DNA of 64,000 nucleotides. Origin: Paenibacillus plantarum (lineage in GTDB: Bacteria; Bacillota; Bacilli; Paenibacillales; NBRC-103111). Below are positions 45,722 to 55,030 of the stretch, piece after piece. The notes under the pieces are model-generated. The model had not been told where the DNA came from. It ran no database searches and was given only the letters and a program-made list of their open reading frames with translations. The DNA lies in NCBI RefSeq assembly GCF_013141695.1, contig NZ_WHNY01000072.1:16959-80958 (forward strand), given 5' to 3'. Position numbers and translations under genes: made by a program. Every line of letters starts with the position of its first letter. Position 1 is the first letter of the stretch.

Positions 45722-47344
45722 TTATACATGATCATCTTCATCATACAACCTTTTGGTATCAACTTCGACACGATTTCTTCCACCTGACTTTGCGCGATAC
45801 AGCGCATGGTCTGCCCTAGACACCATATCTTCCAGCACCATCGTTCCGTATTCCAACGTCGGTGAGTATTCGGCGACTCCGATGCTTGCGGTTATTTTGA
45901 CCGTTAACGGCTCTTTGCTATAAGGTTCATCTATTAAAATATTTCGTAATTCCTCAGCTACTGCAGTGCTCTCTTGCGCATCCTTCCGCAGTAATAACAG
46001 AATGAACTCTTCGCCGCCATACCTTGCCACAATCGCATCCTCTCCCGCATACCGTCTTAGGATACTTGCGACATGATGGAGAACACCGTCACCGACCAAG
46101 TGACCATACGTGTCATTAATTTTCTTAAAATGATCAATATCCATCATCAAGACAGAGCAGGTCTGTCCGGAGTAAATACACGACTGCAATTGCTTATTGC
46201 CTTCTAGCATCATATAGCGTCGATTATGGACATCTGTCAATTGATCCATCCATGCCGAATGTTCTAATAACGAAATGTTAGACTTCAACCGATCGGACAT
46301 GAGATTGAAGGTAGCCACTAATTGTCGCAGCTCCACAGGAGCATTTCTAATTTTATCCACATTGATCTGGTAATCGTAATTCCCCTTCTGAATGATCTTC
46401 GTGGCACGCAGCAAATAACGAATCGGCCGCTCCATCTTGGAAGCAATCATCACTGCAGCCGCGACACTGAGAAGCAGTGCGATCAAGGAAATGATAATAA
46501 TCGTTATACTTAATTCATTTAGCTTTCTAAAAATTTCTTTCTGAGTAATTTCCCCAACAACAAGCCAGTTTTTCCCCTGGGACCATTGGTATTGACCATA
46601 CACGCTCTCCCCTCGGAAGCCTTTATACGCACTATAATCCGTACTACTCGACAAGGCACGATGATAGATTTCCGATGCCACACTTTGGGTAATTGCACCA
46701 TTATCCGTGCGGTTAGAGGCCGTTACAATATTGCCTTCTGAATCCAGCACATAGACTTCACCTGTGTCCCCGAAGCTAAGCTGAGCCATCAATTTATTCA
46801 ACATTTCAAGTGTAATAATCCCCAGCACAATCCCCTTGAATTCACCTTGATCGCCTAGTACTGGAGAAGAGAATGTAATAACAGGTGCTCCATTATCTTT
46901 CGACATCACGACACCCGAAACAACGCTTTTCTTTTCCTTCCCGAGCCTGTAATACTGACGATCGCCCACATAAATCGAAGTCGTATCTGTGCGAATGTTA
47001 CCATCCGGCTCAACGAAAGTAATCGATAAAAATTCCGAATTCACCTTTGCATAATCTTGGAATTCCCGTTTCAAATCACCTATCCGGTGGAACTTGGCAT
47101 TATCTGAAAGTGCAAAACGTTTAATCGCATCCAACTTTTCCTGATTCCAGCGTTCGATATATAAGCTCTGTAACGCAATCACTTGTTTGAGTTGAACTCT
47201 AGCCTCTTCTAACCGATTACTCTTCTCTATAAAGTAAAAAGGAACGATGATCGAAAATGCCAGTACCACTATAATCGCGCTTATCCAGAGTTGAAGTCTT
47301 GTTTTAATGGTATGATCGGAAAAAAGAGAAAACATGTGCCCCAT
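45722..47344 (-). CDS. Membrane diguanylate cyclase with Cache sensor
   Basis: The 540-residue protein has two membrane helices (about 18-40 and 290-315) around a dCache-type outer domain, then HAMP and GGDEF domains. The catalytic motif is RYGGEEF near residue 445 and the metal site DIDHFKKINDTYGH. It should make cyclic di-GMP. The inhibitory RxxD site that normally lies five residues before GGEEF is not seen. The ATG at 47344 follows GGGGGG; the upstream ATG has no site. It lies divergent from topB. Confidence 0.93.
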   Translation of the reverse strand: MGHMFSLFSDHTIKTRLQLWISAIIVVLAFSIIVPFYFIEKSNRLEEARVQLKQVIALQSLYIERWNQEKLDAIKRFALSDNAKFHRIGDLKREFQDYAKVNSEFLSITFVEPDGNIRTDTTSIYVGDRQYYRLGKEKKSVVSGVVMSKDNGAPVITFSSPVLGDQGEFKGIVLGIITLEMLNKLMAQLSFGDTGEVYVLDSEGNIVTASNRTDNGAITQSVASEIYHRALSSSTDYSAYKGFRGESVYGQYQWSQGKNWLVVGEITQKEIFRKLNELSITIIIISLIALLLSVAAAVMIASKMERPIRYLLRATKIIQKGNYDYQINVDKIRNAPVELRQLVATFNLMSDRLKSNISLLEHSAWMDQLTDVHNRRYMMLEGNKQLQSCIYSGQTCSVLMMDIDHFKKINDTYGHLVGDGVLHHVASILRRYAGEDAIVARYGGEEFILLLLRKDAQESTAVAEELRNILIDEPYSKEPLTVKITASIGVAEYSPTLEYGTMVLEDMVSRADHALYRAKSGGRNRVEVDTKRLYDEDDHV

Positions 47345-47522
47345 CGAGGTTTCCCCCCTTTTTATTCTATATATCACCATTATACCTTATATTAGGGTGA
47401 AAATAGACAAATTCCGCTGATTTTCGGCATAAACGTACAAATATTTCGAACTATTACCTGTTTGAAAAGTAGGGCCCTTTCGCTTATGCTAATTGGTATG
47501 TAGAAAAGAGGTAATTGCCCCT

Positions 47523-49670
47523 ATGAAAATTCTCGTACTAACTGAAAAACCAAGTGTAGCCAAAGAAATTGCTCGTGTACTGGGCTGTAATCAGAAGCAA
47601 AAACACCACTTCGAAGGTGCCAAATACGTCGTTACCTGGGCACTAGGCCACCTCGTCACGCTCGCTGAGCCCGATGATTACGATCCCAAGTTCAAGACTT
47701 GGAACCTTGAAGATCTGCCCATTATCCCTGGCAAAATGAAGCTCAAAGTCATGAAAGAAACCTCGCAGCAGTTTCGTGCGATCGAGCATCTCAGCCGCCG
47801 TGGCGACCTGTCGGAGCTGGTCATCGCAACCGATGCGGGGCGCGAAGGCGAGCTCGTCGCGCGCTGGATTATGGAGCTGATCCGCTGGAAGAAGCCGTTC
47901 AAACGGCTTTGGATCTCGTCGCAGACGGATCAGGCGATTCGCGAGGGCTTCGCGCAGCTGAAGCCCGGCACCGACTACAACCGGCTGTATCAAGCAGCCG
48001 TCTGTCGTTCCGAGGCCGATTGGCTCATCGGCCTCAACGTAACCCGCGCGCTGACCAGCAAGTTCGGCGCGTCGTTATCCGCTGGGCGCGTGCAGACGCC
48101 CACGCTGGCCATGATGATCAACCGTGAGGCGGAAATCCGTGATTTCCTGTCTGTCGACTACTGGTTGATCGAAGCCGAGCTTGGGTCCTTCCGCGCCCAG
48201 TGGCGGGACCCGAAGACCGGCGACTCGCGCATATTTGACCGCGAGCGCGCCGACGCCTTGAAAGCTAAGCTGCAAGGCCAGAGCGGCCGCATCGTGCAGG
48301 TGAATAAGACCGAGAAGCAGATCCCGCATCCGCTGGCTTATGATTTGACGGAGCTGCAACGCGACGCGAACCGCAAATTCGGCTTCTCTGCTAAGCAAAC
48401 GTCGAATGTCCTGCAACGACTGTATGAGCAATACAAGTTGGTCACTTACCCGCGAACCGATTCGCGTTACTTGACCTCAGATATGGTACCGACCTTGCTC
48501 GGCCGTTTGAAAGGGGCTACTATTGGCCCTTATGCGGCACTTGCGGCACCTTTTATCCGGAAGCCTCTGACAATAACGAAGCGAATCGTCGACGACTCCA
48601 AAGTCAGCGATCACCATGCCATCATCCCGACAGGTGAAGCCATCTCACTCGCTACGCTAAGCGCAGATGAACGTCGACTCTATGATCTGATTCTTCGCCG
48701 TTTCTTAGCTTTATTCAGCGGTCCTTGCCGCTATGATGAAACGAAGTTAACGATTGAAATTGCTGGAGAGAAGCTCTATGCCTCAGGCAAAGTCGTGAAG
48801 CAAGCCGGCTGGAAAGACGTGTACGGCGCCACCGATTTCACCGATCCCGATCGGGAAGACAATGAATCCGAGGAAGATACAGGGCAACTGCTGCCCCAAG
48901 CGTCTGAGAAGGATGCAGTTACCGCTCGCAACGTCCGGCAAGTTAGCCGCCAAACGAAACCGCCTTCTCGCCATAATGAGGCTTCCTTGCTGTCGCAGAT
49001 GGAGAAATTCGGTCTTGGCACACCTGCAACTCGTGCAGATATCATCGAGAAGCTTGTGTCCTCCGACACGATTGAGCGTCAAGGCTCCTTGCTCATCCCT
49101 ACTGGCAAGGGCACACAGCTCATCGAGCTTGCTTCTGAGGAACTTCGTTCACCCGAGCTTACAGCACGCTGGGAGCAGGAGCTTGAACGCATCTCCAAAG
49201 GCAAAGGAAGCATGGAAGCTTTCCTCAGCGGAATCCGCAAGAAAGCAGCCGAGCTCGTCGATGAAGTCAAACGCAGCTCCGCAGCGTATAAGCCGCATAA
49301 TTTAACCGGCAGCAAATGCCCCGATTGCGGCGAGTTCCTTCAGGAAGTTAAGGGCAAACGAGGACGTTATCTGGTTTGTTCCAGTCGGGAATGCTCGTAT
49401 AAACGTGAAGCTGACGGGCAATTAACGAACCATAGATGCCCACAGTGTCATAAGAAGATGGAAATACATACGGGAAAAGCAGGCAAATATTTTCAATGCC
49501 GTCCCTGCAATGTCATTGAGAAAATCGACGGTGAGTCTAAAGGTGGCAGTCGCAAGGCTACAGCCAAAGTCAACCGCCAGCTGATCGAGCAATTCTCCGA
49601 TTCTGCCGGAGTAGGGAACTCGCTCGCAGACAAGCTGCTTGCAGCCCTTCAGCAGAGAAAAGAAGACTAA
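47523..49670 (+). CDS. topB: DNA topoisomerase III
   Basis: TopB is a type IA enzyme that passes single strands and unlinks replication and recombination intermediates. The 715-residue protein has a TOPRIM domain (VLTEKPSVAKEIARVLG, ATDAGREGELVARWI) and the active tyrosine in YPRTDSRYL near 309. There are two C-terminal zinc ribbons (CPDCGEF...CSSRECSYK near 600 and CPQCHKK...CRPCNVIE near 640). AGAGGTAATT lies before the ATG at 47523; an earlier in-frame start is not supported. A terminator follows. Confidence 0.96.
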   Translation: MKILVLTEKPSVAKEIARVLGCNQKQKHHFEGAKYVVTWALGHLVTLAEPDDYDPKFKTWNLEDLPIIPGKMKLKVMKETSQQFRAIEHLSRRGDLSELVIATDAGREGELVARWIMELIRWKKPFKRLWISSQTDQAIREGFAQLKPGTDYNRLYQAAVCRSEADWLIGLNVTRALTSKFGASLSAGRVQTPTLAMMINREAEIRDFLSVDYWLIEAELGSFRAQWRDPKTGDSRIFDRERADALKAKLQGQSGRIVQVNKTEKQIPHPLAYDLTELQRDANRKFGFSAKQTSNVLQRLYEQYKLVTYPRTDSRYLTSDMVPTLLGRLKGATIGPYAALAAPFIRKPLTITKRIVDDSKVSDHHAIIPTGEAISLATLSADERRLYDLILRRFLALFSGPCRYDETKLTIEIAGEKLYASGKVVKQAGWKDVYGATDFTDPDREDNESEEDTGQLLPQASEKDAVTARNVRQVSRQTKPPSRHNEASLLSQMEKFGLGTPATRADIIEKLVSSDTIERQGSLLIPTGKGTQLIELASEELRSPELTARWEQELERISKGKGSMEAFLSGIRKKAAELVDEVKRSSAAYKPHNLTGSKCPDCGEFLQEVKGKRGRYLVCSSRECSYKREADGQLTNHRCPQCHKKMEIHTGKAGKYFQCRPCNVIEKIDGESKGGSRKATAKVNRQLIEQFSDSAGVGNSLADKLLAALQQRKED

Positions 49671-49681
49671 TACCAAGAATA

Positions 49682-49720
49682 AAGCCCAAGCGACTTGCTT
49701 CTTCGCTTGGGCTTGCTTTT
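49682..49720 (+). terminator. Intrinsic terminator of topB
   Basis: AAGCCCAAGCGA pairs with TCGCTTGGGCTT around a 9-nt loop and is followed by a short T tract, 12 bp after the topB stop. Confidence 0.85.
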
Positions 49721-49781
49721 ACACTATGAGAACAACTTCTATACCGGCATCTGCTTGCTTGTTTCTATTCATGACGACTCT

Positions 49782-50117
49782 TTATGCTCTGGTTAATATC
49801 CTGCCTTTAACTGCTAATTCGAGATCTTCCAGCGTTGTGATCCCCAAGCTAACCAGCGCATCTCCTGCCTCCATGTGAACATTGGCTAAGATATGCATAC
49901 TTGTATGAGGCACTAGTGATTTCCGAAACTCATGAAAAAGCACCGCATTATAAGCTTTGAGAACCGTCATAAACTCAACAGTTGGCGGGATAAATCCGCG
50001 AATTTCAGACGAGCGCCAGAAAAACTCCCTTACATGCATAATATCGGATCCCGTGCGGTTCAGCTTTCGAATCATCGCAAAAAACTCATCAACAAGATCT
50101 TGTCGATCCGCTTTCAT
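49782..50117 (-). CDS. Small hypothetical protein
   Basis: The 111-residue protein (start MKADRQDLVDEFFAMIRKL) is rich in helices. It has a conserved-looking middle (MHVREFFWRSSEIRG, LKAYNAVLFHEFR) and the end GDALVSLGITTLEDLELAV. No signal, membrane segment or metal motif is seen, and I do not recognise the family. GGAGGG 8 nt before the ATG makes it a real gene. Confidence 0.65.
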   Translation of the reverse strand: MKADRQDLVDEFFAMIRKLNRTGSDIMHVREFFWRSSEIRGFIPPTVEFMTVLKAYNAVLFHEFRKSLVPHTSMHILANVHMEAGDALVSLGITTLEDLELAVKGRILTRA

Positions 50118-50210
50118 GTGACCATCCCTCCAATGACGTATTCCTACTTGAAGGATACCATAAATAGTTCTTTAGATCTATATTAATACTTCATTTAAGG
50201 GTTTAAATAC

Positions 50211-50687
50211 CTATGAAATTTGTGGGTTCTTCCCATTTCCTTTCCATCTGCCTCTCTGCAATAGAAGCATGTCCACTACATACAGCACAACACCTAAATT
50301 AATCGCAATATCCGCCAGATTCATAATCCCATTCCCGGAGTTAAAGACGATGAAATCGGTGACCTTCCCGAATAGAAGCCGTTCAATTCCGTTGCCAATC
50401 GCCCCACCCACAAGGAAGGCAGCTGCACTTTGTTTTAACGTCCCCGGGAAGCCCCCTTTTTTACGGTACCACCAAATCCCTGCGACAATGAGAACCGCGA
50501 GAACTCCAAGTACTGGAGCCCATCCCTGAAGCGAACTGCCAGCTGCCCCACTATTTTGATAATACGTGAATGAAATGAAATCTTTATAAAAGGGCATGGA
50601 TTCGCCAACCGTCATCACCGAACGTATCCAATACTTAGTCAGCTGATCGACAGCTGTAATCACAACAATGATTGAATAAAATAACAT
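50211..50687 (-). CDS. LspA-like signal peptidase II paralogue with altered catalytic motif
   Basis: The 158-residue protein has the four-helix layout of lipoprotein signal peptidase, with AVDQLTKYWI near 12, QNSGAAG near 44, GGAIGNGIERLLFGKVTDFI near 93-112 and MNLADIAINLG near 122. In LspA two aspartates do the cutting, in GNxxDR and FNxAD. Here the second is present (D126), but the first is Glu102, the same place as Asp102 of Bacillus LspA. The F of GAAF is also gone. It may be inactive, altered in specificity, or a resistance-type paralogue. The ATG at 50687 follows GGGAGTG. The main lspA would be elsewhere. Confidence 0.82.
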   Translation of the reverse strand: MLFYSIIVVITAVDQLTKYWIRSVMTVGESMPFYKDFISFTYYQNSGAAGSSLQGWAPVLGVLAVLIVAGIWWYRKKGGFPGTLKQSAAAFLVGGAIGNGIERLLFGKVTDFIVFNSGNGIMNLADIAINLGVVLYVVDMLLLQRGRWKGNGKNPQIS

Positions 50688-50845
50688 GCTCTCACTCCCA
50701 TCGACTCTCAAGCTTTAACCTCACTCTTATTTTACTTGAAACGGATGGTTACCTGTTAATTCTGCGATTCTCGGTTTTCTTGCATGATAAAAAAGCCCCC
50801 TCAGTCCCTCCCTGTGGCGGCTCTTGACTATTCCTGCTGTAGTCC

Positions 50846-51481
50846 TCAACTTAGGCTTATTAGTGTTCGGTATAGCTCACCAGGCGTATTTGCCATGTAG
50901 TCAGGACTTCCACTGTGGAGTAGCTGAGGTGAATCATATCCCCACGTCACAGCTACGATTGGCACACCTAACTTCTTACAGGATTCAATATCTCGCAATT
51001 CATCACCGACATAAATCATCCGTGTAGGCGTGGTTCCCCATTGCTTCATCACTTTGCGAATCGAATGATGTTTGCCGAAAATATGTTTCGCTGAAATGAT
51101 CTCCTTAAATGCACCTTCCAACTTATTTTTTCGTAAAAAAAGCCGAATATTCGCTTCTGAATTGGAAGAAAGAATCGAGCTCTTAACCCCTTGTGTGGAC
51201 AGCTTCGCAATAACCTCTTTCATACCAGGCACGATTTGCAGTGATCGGATATTCTCGTGGTAGAGCTGCCGTCCTGCCACCATCAGCTTAGGAATTTGGA
51301 GCACGGGAACCCCTAAGCGATCTACGCGTTCAGATATCGACATCGAGCGTAACGGACCCAAATCCTGTTCGCGGATGGGACGGAAACGATGTTGAATGGC
51401 CATTTCATTATAAAGCTTTACCAGGAGCGCCCTGGAATCGACAAGTGTCCCGTCAAAATCAAATAGGATGTGTTTTACCAT
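50846..51481 (-). CDS. HAD-family phosphatase
   Basis: The 211-residue protein has the HAD motifs: LFDFDGTLVD with nucleophile D8 and acid D10, ILSSNS (motif II), and YVGDELRDIE (motif IV). It has the small helical cap of phosphoglycolate phosphatase-like members. Substrate is unknown. Its start overlaps the end of the Cys-rich gene at 51475 by 7 bp, which suggests translational coupling. Confidence 0.9.
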   Translation of the reverse strand: MVKHILFDFDGTLVDSRALLVKLYNEMAIQHRFRPIREQDLGPLRSMSISERVDRLGVPVLQIPKLMVAGRQLYHENIRSLQIVPGMKEVIAKLSTQGVKSSILSSNSEANIRLFLRKNKLEGAFKEIISAKHIFGKHHSIRKVMKQWGTTPTRMIYVGDELRDIESCKKLGVPIVAVTWGYDSPQLLHSGSPDYMANTPGELYRTLISLS

Positions 51482-51771
51482 CTGGGTGTATATACAAATA
51501 AGGCCGGACCCTCGGGCGGCACTTGGCGAATTTGGTTATGTTTAAACTCTTGGGCTGGGTCTAGGACCACATGCGGATTACTTACGGTTCGCAAATCCTC
51601 CCACGTACAAGAAACACCGTGGTCATAACCCGTTGCACCACCTGCGAACATTTTACAGCCATTGCAGAATTGCTCCTTCTGCTGCGCATCGAGCTTCACA
51701 ACTTTATTACGAAGACAACAGTAAATTTCATTAACTTTATTACATACATTAACATGAGTGATCATAGCCAT
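51475..51771 (-). CDS. Small cysteine-rich hypothetical protein
   Basis: The 98-residue product has cysteines at 10, 18, 19, 36, 39 and 55, with EIYCCLRN, FCNGCKMF and VSCTWED. The pattern could bind zinc or an iron-sulfur cluster. It has no signal or membrane segment. AAGGAG lies about 10 nt before the ATG. It overlaps the HAD phosphatase gene that follows. I do not recognise the family. Confidence 0.6.
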   Translation of the reverse strand: MAMITHVNVCNKVNEIYCCLRNKVVKLDAQQKEQFCNGCKMFAGGATGYDHGVSCTWEDLRTVSNPHVVLDPAQEFKHNQIRQVPPEGPALFVYTPRW

Positions 51772-51935
51772 TTACCGTCAACTCCTTGCGGCACTTTGAG
51801 TGTGTAATAGTAAGTTTATCGAACTACTATTAAGTGTATGACACAATTTTGTAAACGGAATAACATTTCTCACGATGAGCCGTCCAAATTTGCTACAATT
51901 AGGAAATACACTAACAGGTTTGGAGGTACTTCCCC

Positions 51936-52538
51936 ATGCAGGACTCTTTGCATTATGTAATTCCGTTTCTTATCTTTGGTTTTTTTATTTATCGACGGGT
52001 GAAGCGCACCATTGGCTTTCAAAAGCTTTCCCGTGGCAGGCTCACCTTTCGTCTGTCGCTGTTCAGCCTCTTGGGAGTGGTCATCTTCCTCTTGGGCTTC
52101 GTTCATCCCATCCATTTCATCGGCTACTTGATCGGACTGGCTGGCGGCGCCTTGCTCGGGCGAACGGCAATTCGCCATACCCGCTTCGAGCATCGAAGTG
52201 ATGGCTGGTACTATCGTACACATCTCTGGATTGAGATCACCGTCCTTGTTCTCTTCCTAGGTCGCATCGCGTATCGCTACGCTAGCGTGGCTATTTCCAC
52301 GGGGGCAACAACTTCCTTCAACCCTGCTGAATTCTCACAATTTACAAAGGATCCCATCACCGCTGGCGTTTTCTTTATCATCGTGTCGTACTACGTTTTG
52401 TTTTTTGGCTACTTACTGCGCGAAGGAACCAAACTGGATCCGGCAGGATTGGCGGATAGCGATGATGTTGTGATCGGGAACCATGGGGCTACCGGAACAG
52501 GGGTTTCTAGCCCGCAGGCGAATGTTCGGGTGGAGTAA
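51936..52538 (+). CDS. Multi-helix membrane protein, CcdC/DUF1453-like
   Basis: The 200-residue protein has about four hydrophobic segments (5-19, 40-60, 65-75, 98-118, 140-165). Between them is a short polar stretch, RFEHRSDGWYYRTHLWIEI, that resembles the segment of CcdC (DUF1453) proteins. The tail after 175 is soluble and low in complexity. GGAGG precedes the ATG. The family call is moderate; function is unknown. Confidence 0.65.
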   Translation: MQDSLHYVIPFLIFGFFIYRRVKRTIGFQKLSRGRLTFRLSLFSLLGVVIFLLGFVHPIHFIGYLIGLAGGALLGRTAIRHTRFEHRSDGWYYRTHLWIEITVLVLFLGRIAYRYASVAISTGATTSFNPAEFSQFTKDPITAGVFFIIVSYYVLFFGYLLREGTKLDPAGLADSDDVVIGNHGATGTGVSSPQANVRVE

Positions 52539-52662
52539 CGGAACGTGAGGGCATCCCCCTCCCACATTCTGCCTACTCCTACTCCTACTCTTACTCCTAT
52601 CTTAATCCGCCCCCTTACGCCGCACACACTTGATCAATTAAACAAATTAGGCACTTAACAAG

Positions 52663-52706
52663 AAAGGGATACTCCCTAGGTCAATTGACCTGAGGAGTAT
52701 CCCTTT
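52663..52706. terminator. Strong bidirectional hairpin terminator
   Basis: AAAGGGATACTCC pairs with GGAGTATCCCTTT, and the inner AGGTCAATTGACCT is itself palindromic. It lies downstream of the CcdC-like gene. Confidence 0.85.
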
Positions 52707-52708
52707 GT

Positions 52709-52841
52709 GGGCGATATTCTATTTTAGCGCCCTTTTCGGACGCTATTTACTACGCCGAGGGCTTCCCGCCCATTCGATGGGCGATACTTGCTTTTAGCGC
52801 CCTTCTGGGGCGCTATTCACTACGCCGACGGCTTCCCGCAA
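52709..52841. repeat. Two 70-bp direct repeats with internal hairpins
   Basis: Copies start at 52709 and 52779, 70 bp apart. Both read GGGCGATA, a T-rich part, TAGCGCCCTT, then a complement (CGCTATT), CACTACGCCGA or TACTACGCCGA and GGCTTCCCGC. Each can fold around AGCGCCC. They fill the gap after the strong terminator and before a last hairpin; no gene is seen in 52539-52885. Confidence 0.8.
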
Positions 52842-52873
52842 GGAAATAAGGCCCTTTTCGGGCCTTATTTCCT
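52841..52873 (-). terminator. Perfect 14-bp hairpin after the ABC exporter gene
   Basis: AGGAAATAAGGCCC and its complement enclose 5 nt, 13 bp after the exporter stop on the minus strand. It lacks a T tract, so termination may be weak. Confidence 0.55.
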
Positions 52874-52885
52874 GCGTTTCCGAGG

Positions 52886-54988
52886 CTATGCTAATCCGCC
52901 CTTCGCTGCATCCTCGGCAGCCTTCGCGAACTGCGTGCTGTACAGCCGTGCGTACAGCCCTTCCAGCGCCAGCAGCTCGCTGTGCGTGCCCCGCTCCACG
53001 ACACTGCCCGCTTCGATCACCAGAATGTGATCGGCGGCCAGCACCGTGGAGAGCCGGTGCGCGATCACGAGCGTCGTGCGCCCTTGCATCAGCTCCTCGA
53101 GCGCCGCCTGCACATAGGACTCGGATTCCGAGTCCAGGTGCGACGTGGCCTCATCGAGGATGAGGATGCGCGGGCGCTTCAGGATCGCGCGAGCAATCGC
53201 GATACGCTGGCGCTCGCCACCGGAGAGCCGGTGGCCGCGCTCTCCGACCATCGTGTCGTACCCTTCGGGGAGCGACACGATGAAATCGTGGATGTAGGCC
53301 TGACGACAAGCGGCCTCCATTTCCTCACGCGTAGCGTCCTCCCGCGCGAAGCGCAGGTTGTCGCCAATCGTCGCGTGGAACAGAAAGGACTCCTGCGTCA
53401 CGTACGCGATCTGCGCGCGCAGCGACGCTAACTCCACGTCGCGGACGTTCACGCCGTCGACCTCAACAGCCCCGGCTGTCGGGTCGTACAGCCGCGCGAT
53501 CATCCCGATCAGCGTCGACTTCCCGGCGCCGCTAGGTCCAACAAGCGCTACCATCTCACCAGGCTGCGCCTCGAAGGTGATGTCGCGCAGCGCATACTGC
53601 ACCTTCTCCCTTGCCCCGCTTTGGTCCGCCAGCCTCTCTCTCTCCGCTCCTTCGCTTCGGTCCTCCAGCCTCTCTCTCTCCGCTCCTTCGGCTCGTTCCG
53701 CCAGCTTCCCTCTCTCATCTCCTTCGCCTCGTTCCACCAGCCTCTCTCCCACAGCTCCCTCGCCTCGGCCCACCAGCCTTTCTCTTTCCCTTTGTTCCCC
53801 CGGTGTAGCCCTTGGCCCTGCTTCCGCGGCCTTCCCTTTCTCCCTCGCTCTACCCGACTCCCCAACCTTATAAGCAAAAGACACCTGCTTATACCGCACA
53901 TGCCCCGCCACAGGTCCTAACTGGCGCGCACCTTCTGCATCCATCACATCAGGCACCATGTCCTGATACTCGAAAATCCGCTGGAATACCCCCAGCGCTG
54001 TCGCTACCTCGACATGTAGATTCAGCAGGGTCCCTACTGGCATATACAACCGTCCCAAATACGCCGTAAACGCGACGATCGAGCCTAAAGTCATATCCCC
54101 CTGAATGACGGAGTAACCGCCATAGATATAAATAATAGCCGTGCCTAACGGTCCTAACGTGCTCGTTGCCATTCCGAACCAGCGGCCGACCAGATTGAGC
54201 CGCAGCTCGAGATCCATCACCTTTTGATTCATCGTTGTGAATTCTTGTTCTTGCTGCTTCTCTCTGCCAAAAATCCGCGTCAATAACGCACCCGAAATGC
54301 CGAAATTTTCATTCAGCTGCGAGGTGATGTCTGAGCGCACCTTCTGGGTTTCAATCCGTAGCTCTTTCCGCAGCTTGGATACCTTTTTCACAGGCAAGAC
54401 GAAAAGTGGCAGGATGAGCACCGATATGATCGCCAGCTTCCAATCTAACGCAAATAAGATACCAATTGTCGTGAAAACGACGACGATTTGCGTGATCGAA
54501 GAGACGACAATAGACGTAACCACACTCTGTACCGACTGCACATCCCCTGTGATCCGCTGAACGATTTCGCCAGAGCGCGCGTCCGTGAAGAACGACATCG
54601 ATTGCCGCTGCAAATTGTGAAACAAGGACTGCCCCAAATCCCGAATAACCCCTTGGGTTACTTTGGTATTGAGATGGTTCTGCCATACGCCTACCATTCC
54701 GCTCAACACAGGCAGCACGATTAACAGCAGCGCCATTACGGACAATAGTTGAACACGTCCCTGCGGAATTGCGGTATCAATAATTTCCTTCATGACTAGA
54801 GGCGGGATCAACCCCATCACTGCCGCAAGCAGTGCCAAGCCGATAATGACCAAGAGCTGTCCCCAATATCTTTTGAACAATAACAAAATCCTTCGTATCG
54901 ATACATCCTTCAACTTGGCCTTTGGACGATTCCGGTCGGAAAGCCGTCCCATTCCCCCTGGCCCACCTGCTCCACCTGGTCCAATCAC
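52886..54988 (-). CDS. ABC exporter (half-transporter) with charged repeat insertion
   Basis: The 700-residue protein has a six-helix membrane domain (about 35-330). Its ATPase domain has Walker A GPSGAGKST, LSGGERQRIAIARAI, LILDEATSHLD and the H-loop AHRLSTV. Between the first ATPase strand (VSFAYKVGE, near 372) and its continuation (VQYALRDITF, near 470) lies an extra stretch of about 90 residues, built of Arg/Glu/Gly-rich units of 11-13 residues (ERLVERGEGDERG, ERLEDRSEGAER). Normal relatives have about 580-620 residues here. It starts at GTG 54988 after GGAGTGATGGGTGA. Substrate is unknown. Confidence 0.9.
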   Translation of the reverse strand: MIGPGGAGGPGGMGRLSDRNRPKAKLKDVSIRRILLLFKRYWGQLLVIIGLALLAAVMGLIPPLVMKEIIDTAIPQGRVQLLSVMALLLIVLPVLSGMVGVWQNHLNTKVTQGVIRDLGQSLFHNLQRQSMSFFTDARSGEIVQRITGDVQSVQSVVTSIVVSSITQIVVVFTTIGILFALDWKLAIISVLILPLFVLPVKKVSKLRKELRIETQKVRSDITSQLNENFGISGALLTRIFGREKQQEQEFTTMNQKVMDLELRLNLVGRWFGMATSTLGPLGTAIIYIYGGYSVIQGDMTLGSIVAFTAYLGRLYMPVGTLLNLHVEVATALGVFQRIFEYQDMVPDVMDAEGARQLGPVAGHVRYKQVSFAYKVGESGRAREKGKAAEAGPRATPGEQRERERLVGRGEGAVGERLVERGEGDERGKLAERAEGAERERLEDRSEGAERERLADQSGAREKVQYALRDITFEAQPGEMVALVGPSGAGKSTLIGMIARLYDPTAGAVEVDGVNVRDVELASLRAQIAYVTQESFLFHATIGDNLRFAREDATREEMEAACRQAYIHDFIVSLPEGYDTMVGERGHRLSGGERQRIAIARAILKRPRILILDEATSHLDSESESYVQAALEELMQGRTTLVIAHRLSTVLAADHILVIEAGSVVERGTHSELLALEGLYARLYSTQFAKAAEDAAKGGLA

Positions 54989-55030
54989 TCACCCATCACT
55001 CCGATCTTTCTCCTCTTTGCTGCCCCTCAG

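Noticed and set aside
53358..53873. 171-codon Ser/Leu/Pro-rich frame opposite the ABC exporter
   Set aside because: It is the complement of the charged repeat; no ribosome site or domain.
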